A DNA stretch of 64,000 bases, from NCBI GenBank assembly GCA_934700895.1, contig CAKUXV010000008.1:1-64000 (forward strand). The letters run 5' to 3'. This document shows positions 34,435 through 43,936 of the stretch, piece after piece (the first letter of the stretch is position 1; each line of letters opens with the position of its first letter). The DNA comes from an uncultured Bacilli bacterium. Its GTDB lineage: Bacteria > Bacillota_I > Bacilli_A > RFN20 > CAG-826. The position numbers were made by a program, and so were the translations under genes. The notes under the pieces were generated by a model that saw only the letters and a list, made by a program, of their open reading frames with translations, was not told the origin of the DNA and made no database searches.

Positions 34435-36691
34435 GCACCTTCGCGTTGCCCTTGCTGGCAACCCTAACTGCGGCAAAACCACCCTCTTCAATTCGCTCAC
34501 CGGTTCGACGGCTTATGTCGGCAACTGGCCGGGAGTCACAGTAGAAAAACGCAGCGGAACCTTCTATTTCAAAGGGGATAAAAAGAAGAAGGAAGGCGTA
34601 GAAATCGTCGACCTTCCGGGCATTTATTCTCTCTCCCCCTATACTCCTGAAGAAGTCATTTCTCGGGATTATATCCTCAAAGAAAAACCCGATGTCATCA
34701 TCAACGTCATTGATGGCACGAACTTAGAGAGAAACCTCTATCTCACGACCCAAATCCTTGAGATGGATGTTCCTGTCATCGCCGCGATCAACATGGTCGA
34801 CGCCTTGAAAGAAAATGGAGTCTCCATTGATTACAAAGCTCTCCATGACCTTCTTGGCATCCCTGTTTGCCCAATCTCGGCCCTTCGCAATTCCGGTCTA
34901 GAAGACTTGATGATCGAAGCCAAAAAAGCAGGCAAGACTTCTCGTAAAGGCGTGACCTTGCTAAAAGATCCTACGATTGATAAGGCCAAAGCCATCTATG
35001 ACGAAGCCGAAGTGGCCCATTCTCTCTTCCACGCGGTCAAAGCTTTGGAAAAGGATGAGCACGAAGCCGAAGAAAATAAAGATTGCTTCCAAAAGGTCCA
35101 AGACCTCCCCGAAACCAAAGAAAAGGACTATGAAGCGGATATCGCCGACCTCCGTTACCAAGCCCTCACCCCCGCCTGCGAGAAAATCGTCTCGGGCAAG
35201 GAGAAGAAAGAGAAAGACAAATTATCCAAGTCGGATAAGATCGACCGGATCCTCACGCATCGCGTCCTTGGACCGATCATCATGGTCGCTCTTCTCTTCT
35301 TGGTGTTCCACATCACCTTCGCGGGCGACCTCTTCTATATGAACGCGATGGGATTAAAGCTCGATACCTATCCGGGATTTATCTCCTTTACGATCGCTGG
35401 AGAAGAAGTCCATCCCTTCGAAGGTCTCTTCTATGATGATGCTGGCATTGCTTCGCTAGGAGAATTCCTCCATCGCTTAGCCGGCGACCAGGAAACTGGA
35501 ATCCTTGGCTGCATTGCCTTAGGATTCAAGCAATTAATGTACGTTTGCAACGCCCCGGATTGGGTCATGGGATTCTTCTATGACGGCGTTCTCACCGGCA
35601 TCACGGCTGTCCTTGGCTTCGTCCCGCAGATCATGTTGTTATTCGCTTTCTTCGCCTTCATGGAGGATTCGGGCTACATGGCTCGTGTGGCCTTCATGCT
35701 GGACCGTTTGTTCCGTCGCTTCGGCGTCTCCGGACGCGCCTTCATCCCGATGATTATGGGATTTGGCTGTGGCGTCCCCGCGATGATCAATACCCGTACG
35801 CTTGCAAGTGACAAGGAACGCGTGAAAACGATTCGCGTCATCCCCTTCTTCACTTGTGGTGCCAAAGCCGAATTCTTGGCGGTTATCGCCGCGGCGGTGG
35901 CCGCTTCGGCGGGATTCGATGCTGGATTATTCACCTTCTTGCTCTATCTCCTTGGCGTTGTGATCGCAATCTTCTCCGTCATCGTTATGAACAAGACGAC
36001 GCAGCGCGAGAAAGTTCCGCCCTTCATCATGGAACTCCCCGCTTACCACGCCCCACAATTCCGCGCCCTCTCCCTCCATGTCTGGGATAAAGGCAAACAC
36101 TTCATCCAAAAAGCCTTCACGATTATTCTTGCTTCGACAATCGTCGTCTGGTTCCTTGCCAATTTCTCCTGGAACTGGCAGATGGTAGAAGCGGATGGAC
36201 AAGGCTCGATGCTACAAAGCCTTGGCATGCTCATCCAGCCTCTCTTCACCCCGATGGGATTTGGCGTCCAAGCCGGGAATAATGGTTGGACGTTGGCGGT
36301 TGCTTCCTTAGAAGGAATCGTTGCCAAAGAAAACGTCACCTCCGTTGTTGCCACTTTAGCGGAAATCCTTGGCCAAGATGGCTTTGAAGGCCTCGTGGCC
36401 TCGATGGGCATCACCCCGGCCGCCCTTGCCGCATTCGCCGTCTTCAATATGCTTACGATTCCTTGCTTTGCCTCGGTCGCCGCGGCAAAGGGAGAACTTG
36501 GCAAAGGCAAAGCCTATGTCGGCACCGTCCTCTTCTGGTTGATCCTCAGCTATGCGATGGGCTGCTTGACCTACGTCACCCTCCAATACGTTTGGACCTT
36601 GGCAATCAGCGTTCCGGTCATCGCAGGTGGATTCGTTGGACTCTATTTCTACGACAAAGCCAAAAAGAAGAAGGAAGCCGTCGCGGCTTAA
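34424..36691 (+). CDS. feoB: Ferrous iron transporter FeoB
   Basis: The 755-aa protein has the G domain at the N-terminus: GNPNCGKTTLFNSLTG (G1), WPGVTVEK (G2), DLPGIYSL (G3) and NMVDA (G4). After a linker with unusual Lys/Glu-rich sequence near 200-265 come Gate and core membrane segments with CGAKAEF and CGVPAMINTRT. It imports Fe2+. It has a strong AAAGGAGG site. The operon ends with the Cys-rich protein at 36716. Confidence 0.96.
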   Translation: MENKHLRVALAGNPNCGKTTLFNSLTGSTAYVGNWPGVTVEKRSGTFYFKGDKKKKEGVEIVDLPGIYSLSPYTPEEVISRDYILKEKPDVIINVIDGTNLERNLYLTTQILEMDVPVIAAINMVDALKENGVSIDYKALHDLLGIPVCPISALRNSGLEDLMIEAKKAGKTSRKGVTLLKDPTIDKAKAIYDEAEVAHSLFHAVKALEKDEHEAEENKDCFQKVQDLPETKEKDYEADIADLRYQALTPACEKIVSGKEKKEKDKLSKSDKIDRILTHRVLGPIIMVALLFLVFHITFAGDLFYMNAMGLKLDTYPGFISFTIAGEEVHPFEGLFYDDAGIASLGEFLHRLAGDQETGILGCIALGFKQLMYVCNAPDWVMGFFYDGVLTGITAVLGFVPQIMLLFAFFAFMEDSGYMARVAFMLDRLFRRFGVSGRAFIPMIMGFGCGVPAMINTRTLASDKERVKTIRVIPFFTCGAKAEFLAVIAAAVAASAGFDAGLFTFLLYLLGVVIAIFSVIVMNKTTQREKVPPFIMELPAYHAPQFRALSLHVWDKGKHFIQKAFTIILASTIVVWFLANFSWNWQMVEADGQGSMLQSLGMLIQPLFTPMGFGVQAGNNGWTLAVASLEGIVAKENVTSVVATLAEILGQDGFEGLVASMGITPAALAAFAVFNMLTIPCFASVAAAKGELGKGKAYVGTVLFWLILSYAMGCLTYVTLQYVWTLAISVPVIAGGFVGLYFYDKAKKKKEAVAA

Positions 36692-36715
36692 TTCTAAAAA
36701 CAAGGAGGAAACCCT

Positions 36716-36901
36716 ATGCATTGGACCGAAATTGTAACGATCATCTTCATCGTTTCCTTCCTGATCTTCATGGGCGTCTATATCGGAAGGAAAATCAAAC
36801 GAGGGGAAAGCTTAGAAGAGTGTTCCTGCTCCTCTTCCAAAAAGAAGAAGGGCAACCGTTTGGTCGAAATGTATCACGACGCCTACAAAAAACAAAAATA
36901 A
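36716..36901 (+). CDS. FeoB-associated Cys-rich membrane protein
   Basis: The 61-aa protein has one N-terminal helix (IVTIIFIVSFLIFMGVYIG) and a C-terminal CSCSSSKKKKGNR with two Cys, the layout of the small proteins encoded after feoB in Firmicutes. AAGGAGG precedes the start. Its role in iron import is not established. Confidence 0.85.
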   Translation: MHWTEIVTIIFIVSFLIFMGVYIGRKIKRGESLEECSCSSSKKKKGNRLVEMYHDAYKKQK

Positions 36902-36933
36902 TGAAAAAGGGATTCCGAAAAGGGGTCCCATTT

Positions 36934-37227
36934 TCATTTATCGTCGTGTATTTGCAACTTTTCTGCTCCATGGCGTAATGGCTTTTTACAGTGGGGGCAA
37001 TAAACAAATCCATGTGGATGCCAAGGCCGATATTGCAAATCTTCGTACTGATACTCAAATATTCAGCCACAATATTCGCATCGAATTTTAAAAGATTCGT
37101 CAGTCTTTGAATCGTCGATAATTTTAATTGCTTGAACAAAGCATAGCGCGGAAAAGACGATGAACACTATAGGGCATATTATTTTTAATGCCTGCGCTAA
37201 TTTAGAGACGTTATTGAAAAGGAAAAT
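36934..37227 (-). pseudogene. Membrane-anchored zinc-ribbon protein, interrupted by an in-frame TGA
   Basis: On the minus strand, between stops, the frame reads a hydrophobic helix (ICPIVFIVFSALCFVQAI), then KIRCEYCG, TGA at 37065-37063, then IFEYQYEDLQYRPWHPHGFVYCPHCKKPLRH. CxxC before and CPHC after the stop make the two knuckles of one zinc ribbon. No valid start codon is in frame; an ATG lies at about 37233 one frame off, so a one-base indel may also exist. It is a degraded gene or a sequence error rather than code reassignment, since TGA stops are used normally elsewhere. Confidence 0.55.
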
Positions 37228-37285
37228 TCATTGCCATTTAAGCATATCTATATTGCATATATACGTAAAACGGGCATAAGTTTAT

Positions 37286-37573
37286 GTGATCAGAAGCTCC
37301 GCAGGTAAAGAAACCGAGAAAGTGTTTCATCAAGAGTTCTCAAAAAGAATTCCTCGCACCATTCAAAAAAATGCGTTGAGAAAAATGATGATGATTAATG
37401 CTACAGTTGGCTTGCTTGATCTCAAAAGCCCGCCCACCAACCATTTGGAATCGTTGTCGGGGGATCGGCTCGGACAATGGAGTATTCGCGTTAACGGCCA
37501 ATGGCGAATTTGCTTTGTTCCTATTTCCGGTGGATCCGAGTATGAAGATGTTGAAATCGTTGATTATCATTAG
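37286..37573 (+). CDS. higB: HigB-type toxin (RelE/ParE superfamily)
   Basis: The 95-aa protein matches plasmid maintenance killer toxins: MIRSSAGKETEKVFHQ at the start, MMMINATVGLLDLKSPPTNHLESLSGDRLGQWSIRVNGQWRICFV, then VEIVDYH. It would cleave mRNA at the ribosome. The start is GTG at 37286, as its position fits the family and the next ATG is much too late. The antitoxin gene starts 12 bases downstream, toxin-first as is usual for HigBA. Confidence 0.9.
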   Translation: MIRSSAGKETEKVFHQEFSKRIPRTIQKNALRKMMMINATVGLLDLKSPPTNHLESLSGDRLGQWSIRVNGQWRICFVPISGGSEYEDVEIVDYH

Positions 37574-37585
37574 GAGGAAAAGAAG

Positions 37586-37900
37586 ATGAATAGGATTGAA
37601 GCCCCAAAAATAAGTGAAATTTTTTATGAAGAATTCATGGCCCCTTTGGGCATTTTCACATACCGCCTAGCCAAGGATATTGACGTTCCCTGCTCGAGAA
37701 TTCAGGATATTTTATCTGACCGAAGAGGAATCACCGCAGATACCTCCATTCGGCTCGGCGCCTATTTTGGAGTATCCGATTCCTGTTTCCTCCGCCTTCA
37801 AATGGATATCGATCTGCGAAACGCACGGGAAAAACTCAAAACGGTAGCATCAAAAATTAAAACTCATAATGGTCTTTCAGCCTTTTCCTCTACCTTATAA
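37586..37900 (+). CDS. higA: HigA-type antitoxin
   Basis: This 104-aa HTH_3 protein has PLGIFTYRLAKDIDVPCSRIQDILSDRRGITADTSIRLGAYFGVSDSCFLRLQ, the classical HigA helix-turn-helix. It has AGGAGGAAAAG upstream. It neutralises HigB and represses the operon. Confidence 0.92.
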   Translation: MNRIEAPKISEIFYEEFMAPLGIFTYRLAKDIDVPCSRIQDILSDRRGITADTSIRLGAYFGVSDSCFLRLQMDIDLRNAREKLKTVASKIKTHNGLSAFSSTL

Positions 37901-38024
37901 TTAAAACCATAGTTGCATTCTATCTCTATGCCCCTTAAAATACTGCCGAAAATAGCGGTGGATTTTTCCTAAGCATAGCTTACTTTTCGCCCCGTGAAAG
38001 AAACATTCCACGAGGTATTTTTTT

Positions 38025-39440
38025 ATGAAGAAAATCAAAAAGAGCTCGGCAGAGCGCATGAGCAGCGATCGCATCCCAACTTTGCTATTGAAGACGGCTC
38101 TCCCCATGATGTTTTCAATGGTCGTAAGTGCCCTTTATAATATCGTCGATAGCATCTTCATCGGCATGATGCCCGCCCCCTCCAATGGCCAAGCTATCGT
38201 TGCTTTGGGCTATGCCTTCCCCCTTCAAACGTTGCTTGTTGCCGTAGCAATTGGCACGGGGATTGGGGTCAATGCCGTTTTGTCGAAGGCCTTAGGCCAA
38301 GGGAAAAACGACAAAGCCGCGAAAGCCTGCATCAACGGTTATGTCTTAATGCTATTTTTCTATGTGGCTTTCTTGGCGTCTGGCTTAGCGATTTTCTATG
38401 GCAAATTCTATTTTAACTCCGTGACAAGCGATGAAACCATCATCGAGATGGGTTCGAAATATTTGGGAATATGCTTCATTTTCTCCTTCGGCCAATTGCT
38501 TCAGCTTGTTAGCGAGCGTTCTCTTGCCGCGACCGGCAAGACGAATCTAGCCATGGTCATGCAATTATCCGGGGCTATTGTTAATATTGCCCTCGATCCC
38601 CTCTTCATCCTCGTTTGGGGGATGGGAGTAGAGGGAGCGGCTATCGCGACGATCATCGGCCAGATGGTATCGATGGTCGTTGGTTTCTTGCTTGTATTAT
38701 TCGTCAACAAAGAAATCCGCATTGAGAAAGAGCACATCCGCTTCGATTTCTCCATGATGGGCAAAATCCTTCGCGTTGGGCTTCCCAGCATTGCCTTGCA
38801 GGCCCTCCAAAGTTTGCAGCCCCTTGTCTACCAATTGCTTTTCATGGTTTTGCTAGGCGCAGGTCCTACTCAAGATATGTTAGTGGGCGTATATGGCGTC
38901 TTCTTCAAATTGCAAAACTTCGTCTTTATGGCTCTTTATGGTCTTGTGAACGCGATGCTTCCGATTGTTGCCTTCAATTACGGCAACAAGAACAAGGAAC
39001 GGGCCTTCACCGCGGCGAAGTGGGGGTATATCTATGGCCTTATCATCGCAGGAATCGGCCTTATCGTCTTCGAAGCGATTCCTAAGCCTTTACTTCTTGC
39101 CTTCAACTTGGATGAACAATGGATCGATTGCGGCATCGAGCTCATGCGCATCGTGCCTCCTACCTTTCTCATCGCTTCCTTTTGCATCATTTCTAACGGC
39201 GTCCTCCAAGGACTTGGTAGTGGCGTCCATCCAATGATCGCCACGATCATCCGCTTGCTGGCAGGCTTATTCCTCTTTGGCTTCGTTTTTGGCCATTTCT
39301 TTGGTATAAGCGGCATTTGGTGGGCAAGTTATCTTTCCGAAGCCGCGGGAGTTGTCTACGCCTTGCTATTTACCATCATCGTCTTCAAAAAGAAGACCAA
39401 GAAATTTGACGTTACCCCCCAAGAAAAGTCAGCACAATAA
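38025..39440 (+). CDS. MATE family efflux transporter
   Basis: The 471-aa protein has twelve predicted helices and the MATE pattern SMVVSALYNIVDSIFIGM, GIGVNAVLSKALGQGK, LAATGKTNLAMVMQL and a second half with similar motifs. It exports drugs or metabolites by cation exchange. The start is an ATG at 38025 with a weak site (CGAGG). Confidence 0.93.
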   Translation: MKKIKKSSAERMSSDRIPTLLLKTALPMMFSMVVSALYNIVDSIFIGMMPAPSNGQAIVALGYAFPLQTLLVAVAIGTGIGVNAVLSKALGQGKNDKAAKACINGYVLMLFFYVAFLASGLAIFYGKFYFNSVTSDETIIEMGSKYLGICFIFSFGQLLQLVSERSLAATGKTNLAMVMQLSGAIVNIALDPLFILVWGMGVEGAAIATIIGQMVSMVVGFLLVLFVNKEIRIEKEHIRFDFSMMGKILRVGLPSIALQALQSLQPLVYQLLFMVLLGAGPTQDMLVGVYGVFFKLQNFVFMALYGLVNAMLPIVAFNYGNKNKERAFTAAKWGYIYGLIIAGIGLIVFEAIPKPLLLAFNLDEQWIDCGIELMRIVPPTFLIASFCIISNGVLQGLGSGVHPMIATIIRLLAGLFLFGFVFGHFFGISGIWWASYLSEAAGVVYALLFTIIVFKKKTKKFDVTPQEKSAQ

Positions 39441-39453
39441 AAAGAGGATTCAT

Positions 39454-39483
39454 TCGACAAGCACGGGATTATAGAGATATAAT
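39454..39483 (+). promoter_or_regulatory. Promoter of tRNA-Arg
   Basis: TCGACA and TATAAT are separated by 18 bases, ten bases before the tRNA. Confidence 0.6.
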
Positions 39484-39492
39484 CCTAGGCGT

Positions 39493-39569
39493 GCGCCGGT
39501 AGCTCAGCTGGACAGAGCACGAGTCTTCGAAACTCGCGGTCGCCGGTTCGAATCCGTCCCGGCGCGCCA
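39493..39569 (+). tRNA. tRNA-Arg (anticodon TCG)
   Basis: The acceptor stem is GCGCCGG with CCGGCGC, there is an AGCTCAGCTGGACAGAGC D-arm, anticodon loop CTTCGAA, a GGTTCGAATCC T-arm and an encoded CCA end. The anticodon TCG reads CGA. Confidence 0.95.
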
Positions 39570-39629
39570 AATCAAAAAAGAAAGTATTGATGTCGCAGTC
39601 GGTACTTTTTTCTTTTACGGACTTTCGTA

Positions 39630-40523
39630 TTATCGGTAGGTAATATTGAAATAATCCAAATACGCTTTAACGGCATCTTGCCCTTCGAGACAAGTGTCCA
39701 TGAGCCATCCGCGTTTTTGGCCATAGTTTTTTAAGCCCCGGTAATAAAAAACTTTTTTATCGACGAAAATAATAAAAGGAACCAGATCGTTCTTTAGGCA
39801 TTCTTTGAAAGCAATTAAGCGACCCACCCTTCCGTTTCGGTCTTGAAAGGGGTGGATTCTTTCGAAGCGGACATGAAACTCCACGATTTCTTCGAAAGTG
39901 TGGCTTTCTTTTTTATCGTATTCAACCAGAAGCTTCTTCATTTCTGCGGGCACAAGTTTCGGGTGAGTCGTTTCTAATCCGCCGACTTCATTGGGCATTT
40001 TCTTATAATCGCCAACGGCAAAACAAGGAAGCCTAGAATCGCTGGTATTCGATTTTAGGATTTGGTGCAATTCCTTGATAAAGGCTTCGCTTAACGGATA
40101 GTTAGCAAAATCAATGACGCGATCGATGGCGGCAAAATGGTTCATCGTTTCCGCGATATCGTCTACTTTTTTGCTAGTGTTCTTCTCGATTCCTATCGTT
40201 CTCGTTTCAAAAATGTACCTCGTTTCATCGCGGGTGAGTTCGTTGCCTTCCATATGATTGGAGTTGAAGGTGAGGTCAATCATCAGCTTATGGTAGTTGC
40301 CGCCTTTGATTTGATTCCTCTTTTCTAAGCGCAGCCTTTCCAAAAGATAGTTTTTTCCTTTTTCATTGGCTCGGATCGGTTTCTTTGCTCCTGCGGGAAT
40401 TTTCCATGTTTTGCCAACTAAAATTGCGCCATTCACCCTTCCTAGAGAACAGCAATTCCGAACGGTTCTTTCCGATAGATTCCATTGAATGGACGCTTCT
40501 TTGACACTTATGAATTCGTTCAT
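39630..40523 (-). CDS. Fic family protein (AMP transferase) with N-terminal HTH-like domain
   Basis: The 297-aa protein has an N-terminal excisionase-like wing (VKEASIQWNLSERTVRNCCSLGRV), then NSNHMEGNELTRDETRYI, the inhibitory S/T-x-x-x-E-G/N helix located N-terminal to the active site. The catalytic loop is HPFQDRNGRVGR, with Arg in place of the usual Gly after Asp. Fic proteins move AMP from ATP to a target protein. A strong inverted repeat upstream (40540-40592) suggests autoregulation. Confidence 0.88.
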   Translation of the reverse strand: MNEFISVKEASIQWNLSERTVRNCCSLGRVNGAILVGKTWKIPAGAKKPIRANEKGKNYLLERLRLEKRNQIKGGNYHKLMIDLTFNSNHMEGNELTRDETRYIFETRTIGIEKNTSKKVDDIAETMNHFAAIDRVIDFANYPLSEAFIKELHQILKSNTSDSRLPCFAVGDYKKMPNEVGGLETTHPKLVPAEMKKLLVEYDKKESHTFEEIVEFHVRFERIHPFQDRNGRVGRLIAFKECLKNDLVPFIIFVDKKVFYYRGLKNYGQKRGWLMDTCLEGQDAVKAYLDYFNITYR

Positions 40524-40539
40524 GACGGTATTTATCTAT

Positions 40540-40592
40540 CTATCGGCAAAAAACGAAATAGTTTATATAAGTTTTCGATTTATTGCCGATAG
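40540..40592. promoter_or_regulatory. Inverted repeat upstream of the first Fic gene
   Basis: CTATCGGCAA at 40540-40549 and TTGCCGATAG at 40583-40592 are perfect 10-base arms with further symmetry (ACGAAA and TTTTCG) inside. It is 17 bases from the Fic start and fits an operator. Confidence 0.7.
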
Positions 40593-40728
40593 TAATCCTT
40601 CCATGATTAAACCGGACACACGACCGTTTCGGTTTTGTAGTCGCAGAATCCGTGTGGCGGTTTTCAAAATGAATTTATTCCTTTTAGGAATTGCTTTAGA
40701 ATACCCCCATAATTTAGAGGATTAAAAA

Positions 40729-42042
40729 ATGAATAAAAAATGGATTGCCCTAGCCCTTGCCTCCATGTGCATGGGATTAGTATCTTGTGGCGCTGGAGAA
40801 GGAGCCTCCAGCAACACGGGAAATGCTTCTAATAACGGAAGCGCCACCTCTTCCACGACGTCGGAAAACGTTGGAGGATCCTTCACGACTTCGGGAAACT
40901 CCACCGAATCTTCTCCGGATGAAGAAAATCCGACAGCGTGGTCCGAATCCGATTTGAAGGAGATGTCCAAGTATCTCAATGGATATACCTGCTTGCCTTT
41001 CCCCGAAGGCTTTACTTCCGCCTATGTCGAAGCCAGCGGAACGGATCAAGACGAAGAATGCTTTATCGCCTACGACGGTGAATGCGGCGATTTATCGGAA
41101 AGCTATGGCGAACAGCTGCTTGCTGCTTCCTTTGCTTTCGACAGCAAGACCACCGACGAAGACGGCGATGTTTATTACTACACCTATGCGATTGAAGATT
41201 CGAATGATCAAATCATTGTTCAGTTCGATTATTATCTCAACGCTTTTGAAATCTTTGCCTGGTATGAAGAAGGGGCGCCTACCTATGAGACCTTCCCGTA
41301 TGAAGTAATCGGCACGTTCTTTCAATTAGAAACAATCGATGAATCGATTCTTCCATCCTTCTCCTTGTTAGAAGGCCAAAAATACGATGCCTACGCTTCG
41401 GGAGAAACCTATTTTGTCGTCGGGGGGTATTACGATACCAGCATCGAAGAAGCGACTTACGTAGCCAACTACGAAACCTCGTTGACCAACGCGGGATATA
41501 CCGTGGATTCGGAAAGCGGCACCGCCATTAACGAAGCCAAACTCCTTAAAGTCGAATATATGGCTAGCGAAGGCTATTTCTTCATTCAAATTTCCAAATA
41601 CGTTCCCATTATCCCTGGAGCCAACGCCGTTGAATTGACTCTTTCGGATTTCCCAACTGCTTATGGAGAAGCTGAAATTACGAAGAACAACGTCCTCTTC
41701 AAGTTGGATTCCATCATGGCCATTGATAACTGCATCCAATTTAGGAAAGCCTCGAAGGGATCAGGGTACCTTTATAACGTGGATTCGCTTGGCACGTTGA
41801 CCTCCATCACGGTGACGGAAAAAGATGTTTCGAAACACCAATATTACGGGGTGCTTAGCTGCTATGTTTCTTCCTCGATGATTTCGAATACTAACGCGGG
41901 TACCGCGGTGACCCCGACCTATACCGATGGCGTCTACACCTATCCGATTCCGACGGGAAATTCTTTCTTCAAACTGATTGATGAATCGGAGAACTACGCT
42001 TCCAAGAACGCTTCCATCACGATTTCCTACGTCGCGGAATAA
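40729..42042 (+). CDS. Lipoprotein of unknown function 1
   Basis: The 437-aa protein has a lipoprotein signal (LALASMCMGLVSCGAG with lipobox LVSC), a Ser/Thr/Asn/Gly-rich linker of about 35 residues and an acidic globular part. No family is recognised. It is secreted and lipid-anchored. The start has AGAGGA. Confidence 0.8.
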   Translation: MNKKWIALALASMCMGLVSCGAGEGASSNTGNASNNGSATSSTTSENVGGSFTTSGNSTESSPDEENPTAWSESDLKEMSKYLNGYTCLPFPEGFTSAYVEASGTDQDEECFIAYDGECGDLSESYGEQLLAASFAFDSKTTDEDGDVYYYTYAIEDSNDQIIVQFDYYLNAFEIFAWYEEGAPTYETFPYEVIGTFFQLETIDESILPSFSLLEGQKYDAYASGETYFVVGGYYDTSIEEATYVANYETSLTNAGYTVDSESGTAINEAKLLKVEYMASEGYFFIQISKYVPIIPGANAVELTLSDFPTAYGEAEITKNNVLFKLDSIMAIDNCIQFRKASKGSGYLYNVDSLGTLTSITVTEKDVSKHQYYGVLSCYVSSSMISNTNAGTAVTPTYTDGVYTYPIPTGNSFFKLIDESENYASKNASITISYVAE

Positions 42043-42178
42043 TAGTCCTTCCTTTTGATAAACGTAACGGCTCCGTGAATAACGGGGCCGTTTGCTTTAT
42101 CTAGAAGAGAGGATAAAAGATGAATTCTTGATAGAATCTCCTGCGAGAAGGTAAATGTCCTAAACGGAGGAGTCACCC

Positions 42179-42550
42179 GTGGAAGCCAAACCATTATTGC
42201 CATTAAGAAAAGCAACGGAAGAAGATATCGATCTTGTCTATGAATTGATCAACGGGCTCGCCGCTTACGAAAAACGTCCCGAGGATATGACAGGCACGAA
42301 AGAACAACTGAAAGAATGGCTTTTTGAAAAACAAATCGCCACCGTCCTTTTTTGAGGAAGATGGAGAGAGACATAGCCTCGGTTATGCAATCTTATTACC
42401 CGACTTTTAACTCGTTCTCTGCAAAAGGGAACGTCCATGTGGAGGATTTATATATCCGTCCCGAATATCCTCATCAAGGATGCGGCAGGGTCTTTTTTAC
42501 TCGGCTGGCGGAATGGATTAAAGACGAAATTACTCCAGGTGGGAAGAAAG
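42179..42550 (+). pseudogene. GNAT acetyltransferase remnant, two frameshifts and lost 3' end
   Basis: It starts at GTG 42179 with CGGAGG upstream and reads LRKATEEDIDLVYELINGLAAYEKRPEDMTGTKEQLKEWLF, a typical GNAT N-terminus. Frame breaks occur in the T run near 42352 and around 42392. The third frame gives YYPTFNSFSAKGNVHVEDLYIRPEYPHQGCG, the acetyl-CoA region. The C-terminal part is replaced by the next gene's sequence. Confidence 0.8.
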
Positions 42551-42554
42551 GCCG

Positions 42555-43303
42555 ATGGATTATACCTACGATGACATCGACGAAGACCTCTTGATCGATC
42601 TGATCCGCACCGCCAATGACAAAGGATGGATTAATTACGTCTATAAAAATGTGCGTGAAGCCTTAACGAAGTTGGATCTGATCGATCACCAAGGGAGAAT
42701 TAAAACCGCGGGATATTATCTTTTTGGAAAAGGAAAGCCCGTAACGCTAAAAGAAGCGAACTTTTCTACGGATTCGCGAACGGAATTCGGGGAAATCAAA
42801 GAATTTAGAGGCAAGATCTTCGAATGCATCCAAGAGGAGATATCCTATATCCAAAACCATAGTTCGTATAAGTCGGACATCGTTGGCGTTCAACACGTCG
42901 AAACTCCTGAAATCCCCTTGGCAGCCATCCGTGAAATCGTCATTAATAGCTTTGCTCCTAGCAAGTACGACCAAAAGGGGATTTCAATCGGGTGAGTATC
43001 TACCGTTCCTCCGTGCAGATTTATAATCCAGGCTCCATTTACAAAAACCTCGATTCCATGAAATTCGCCTCGTCGGAAGTGGGCAGTAAAATTCGCAACG
43101 TTCTCATTGCTTCCGTTTTGTATAAATGTGACTACATTGATGCTTTTGGAACGGGGTTTGACCGAACTTTCGCCCTATGCATAAAACAAAATGTCGAATA
43201 TGAATATAAGAACGATGAATTCAGTTTTCTATTCACCTTTATTCGAAACCCTAATTTCTTGAATGATAAGATAAATGATAAGATAAAACCGCCACGTAAG
43301 TGA
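42555..43303 (+). pseudogene. AlbA_2/RecG-like ATP-binding protein, 5' truncated and frameshifted
   Basis: The sequence YTYDDIDEDLLIDLIRTANDKG, then YYLFGKGKPVTLKEA, then PLAAIREIVINSF is the middle and C-terminal part of Schlafen-like AlbA_2 proteins. Their N-terminal DNA-binding domain of about 150 residues is missing. A one-base break near 42990 separates it from the end, YRSSVQIYNPGSIYKNLDS and DAFGTGFDR. It fuses directly to the GNAT remnant, pointing to a deletion. Confidence 0.78.
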
Positions 43304-43332
43304 CGGTTTCTATCGTTTATAAAGGCTTAAAT

Positions 43333-43854
43333 TCAATGGGAATCGCTGAGAGTCAATAAAGATTCGCAGGGCAACCCGACCATCTTTTCTCCATGGAGTT
43401 CTTCGAGGTTGATGAGCGTTAAGCAGGCAACCGGGGTTCCTCCGGCGACTTCAACGATTTTCTTTAAGGCATCGAAGGTGCCACCCGTCGCCATCAAATC
43501 ATCCACGAGCAGGACGCGTTGTCCTTTTTGAATCGCGTTGGAAGGGATTTCCAAGGTGGCCGTGCCGTATTCCAAAGAATAAGAGGCTTTGATCGTCGTG
43601 CCCGGAAGTTTGCCGGCTTTACGACCCATGACGAACCCAAGGTTCATCTTATAAGCGAGAGCAGAACCGAAGATGAAACCGCGGCTCTCTGCGCCCAAAA
43701 TCAAATCGGGTTGGTATTTTTTGGCGCGTTCGGCCATATCATCAATGACCGCGTGGAAGGCTTCCGCGTCTGCGACAAGAGGCGAAATATCCTTGAAACT
43801 GATGCCTGCCTTGGGGAAATCGGGGTAGACGCCGATGTGTTTTTCATAATCCAT
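43333..43854 (-). CDS. apt: Adenine phosphoribosyltransferase
   Basis: The 173-aa protein has GVYPDFPKAGISFKDISPL, LGAESRGFIFGSALA and VLLVDDLMATGGTFDA, the PRPP-binding loop. It converts adenine and PRPP to AMP. It lies convergent to a degraded gene and downstream of the permease on the same strand, in a salvage cluster. Confidence 0.95.
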   Translation of the reverse strand: MDYEKHIGVYPDFPKAGISFKDISPLVADAEAFHAVIDDMAERAKKYQPDLILGAESRGFIFGSALAYKMNLGFVMGRKAGKLPGTTIKASYSLEYGTATLEIPSNAIQKGQRVLLVDDLMATGGTFDALKKIVEVAGGTPVACLTLINLEELHGEKMVGLPCESLLTLSDSH

Positions 43855-43893
43855 GATGGGAAGAATTCTCCTTACGATTTATTGTACCAAAAG

Positions 43894-43927
43894 AAAAGCC
43901 CCGAATGGTGTCCATTCAAGGCTTTTT
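43894..43927 (-). terminator. Terminator between permease and apt
   Basis: AAAAGCC, GAATGG, TGT, CCATTC and GGCTTTTT form a long hairpin with a T run on both strands. It ends the permease transcript. Confidence 0.8.
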
Positions 43928-43936
43928 GGTTCGTTT

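Noticed and set aside
36934..37227. TGA read as tryptophan throughout the genome
   Set aside because: Many intact genes end with TGA at overlaps (for example 6847, 9054, 28257), so the standard code is in use.
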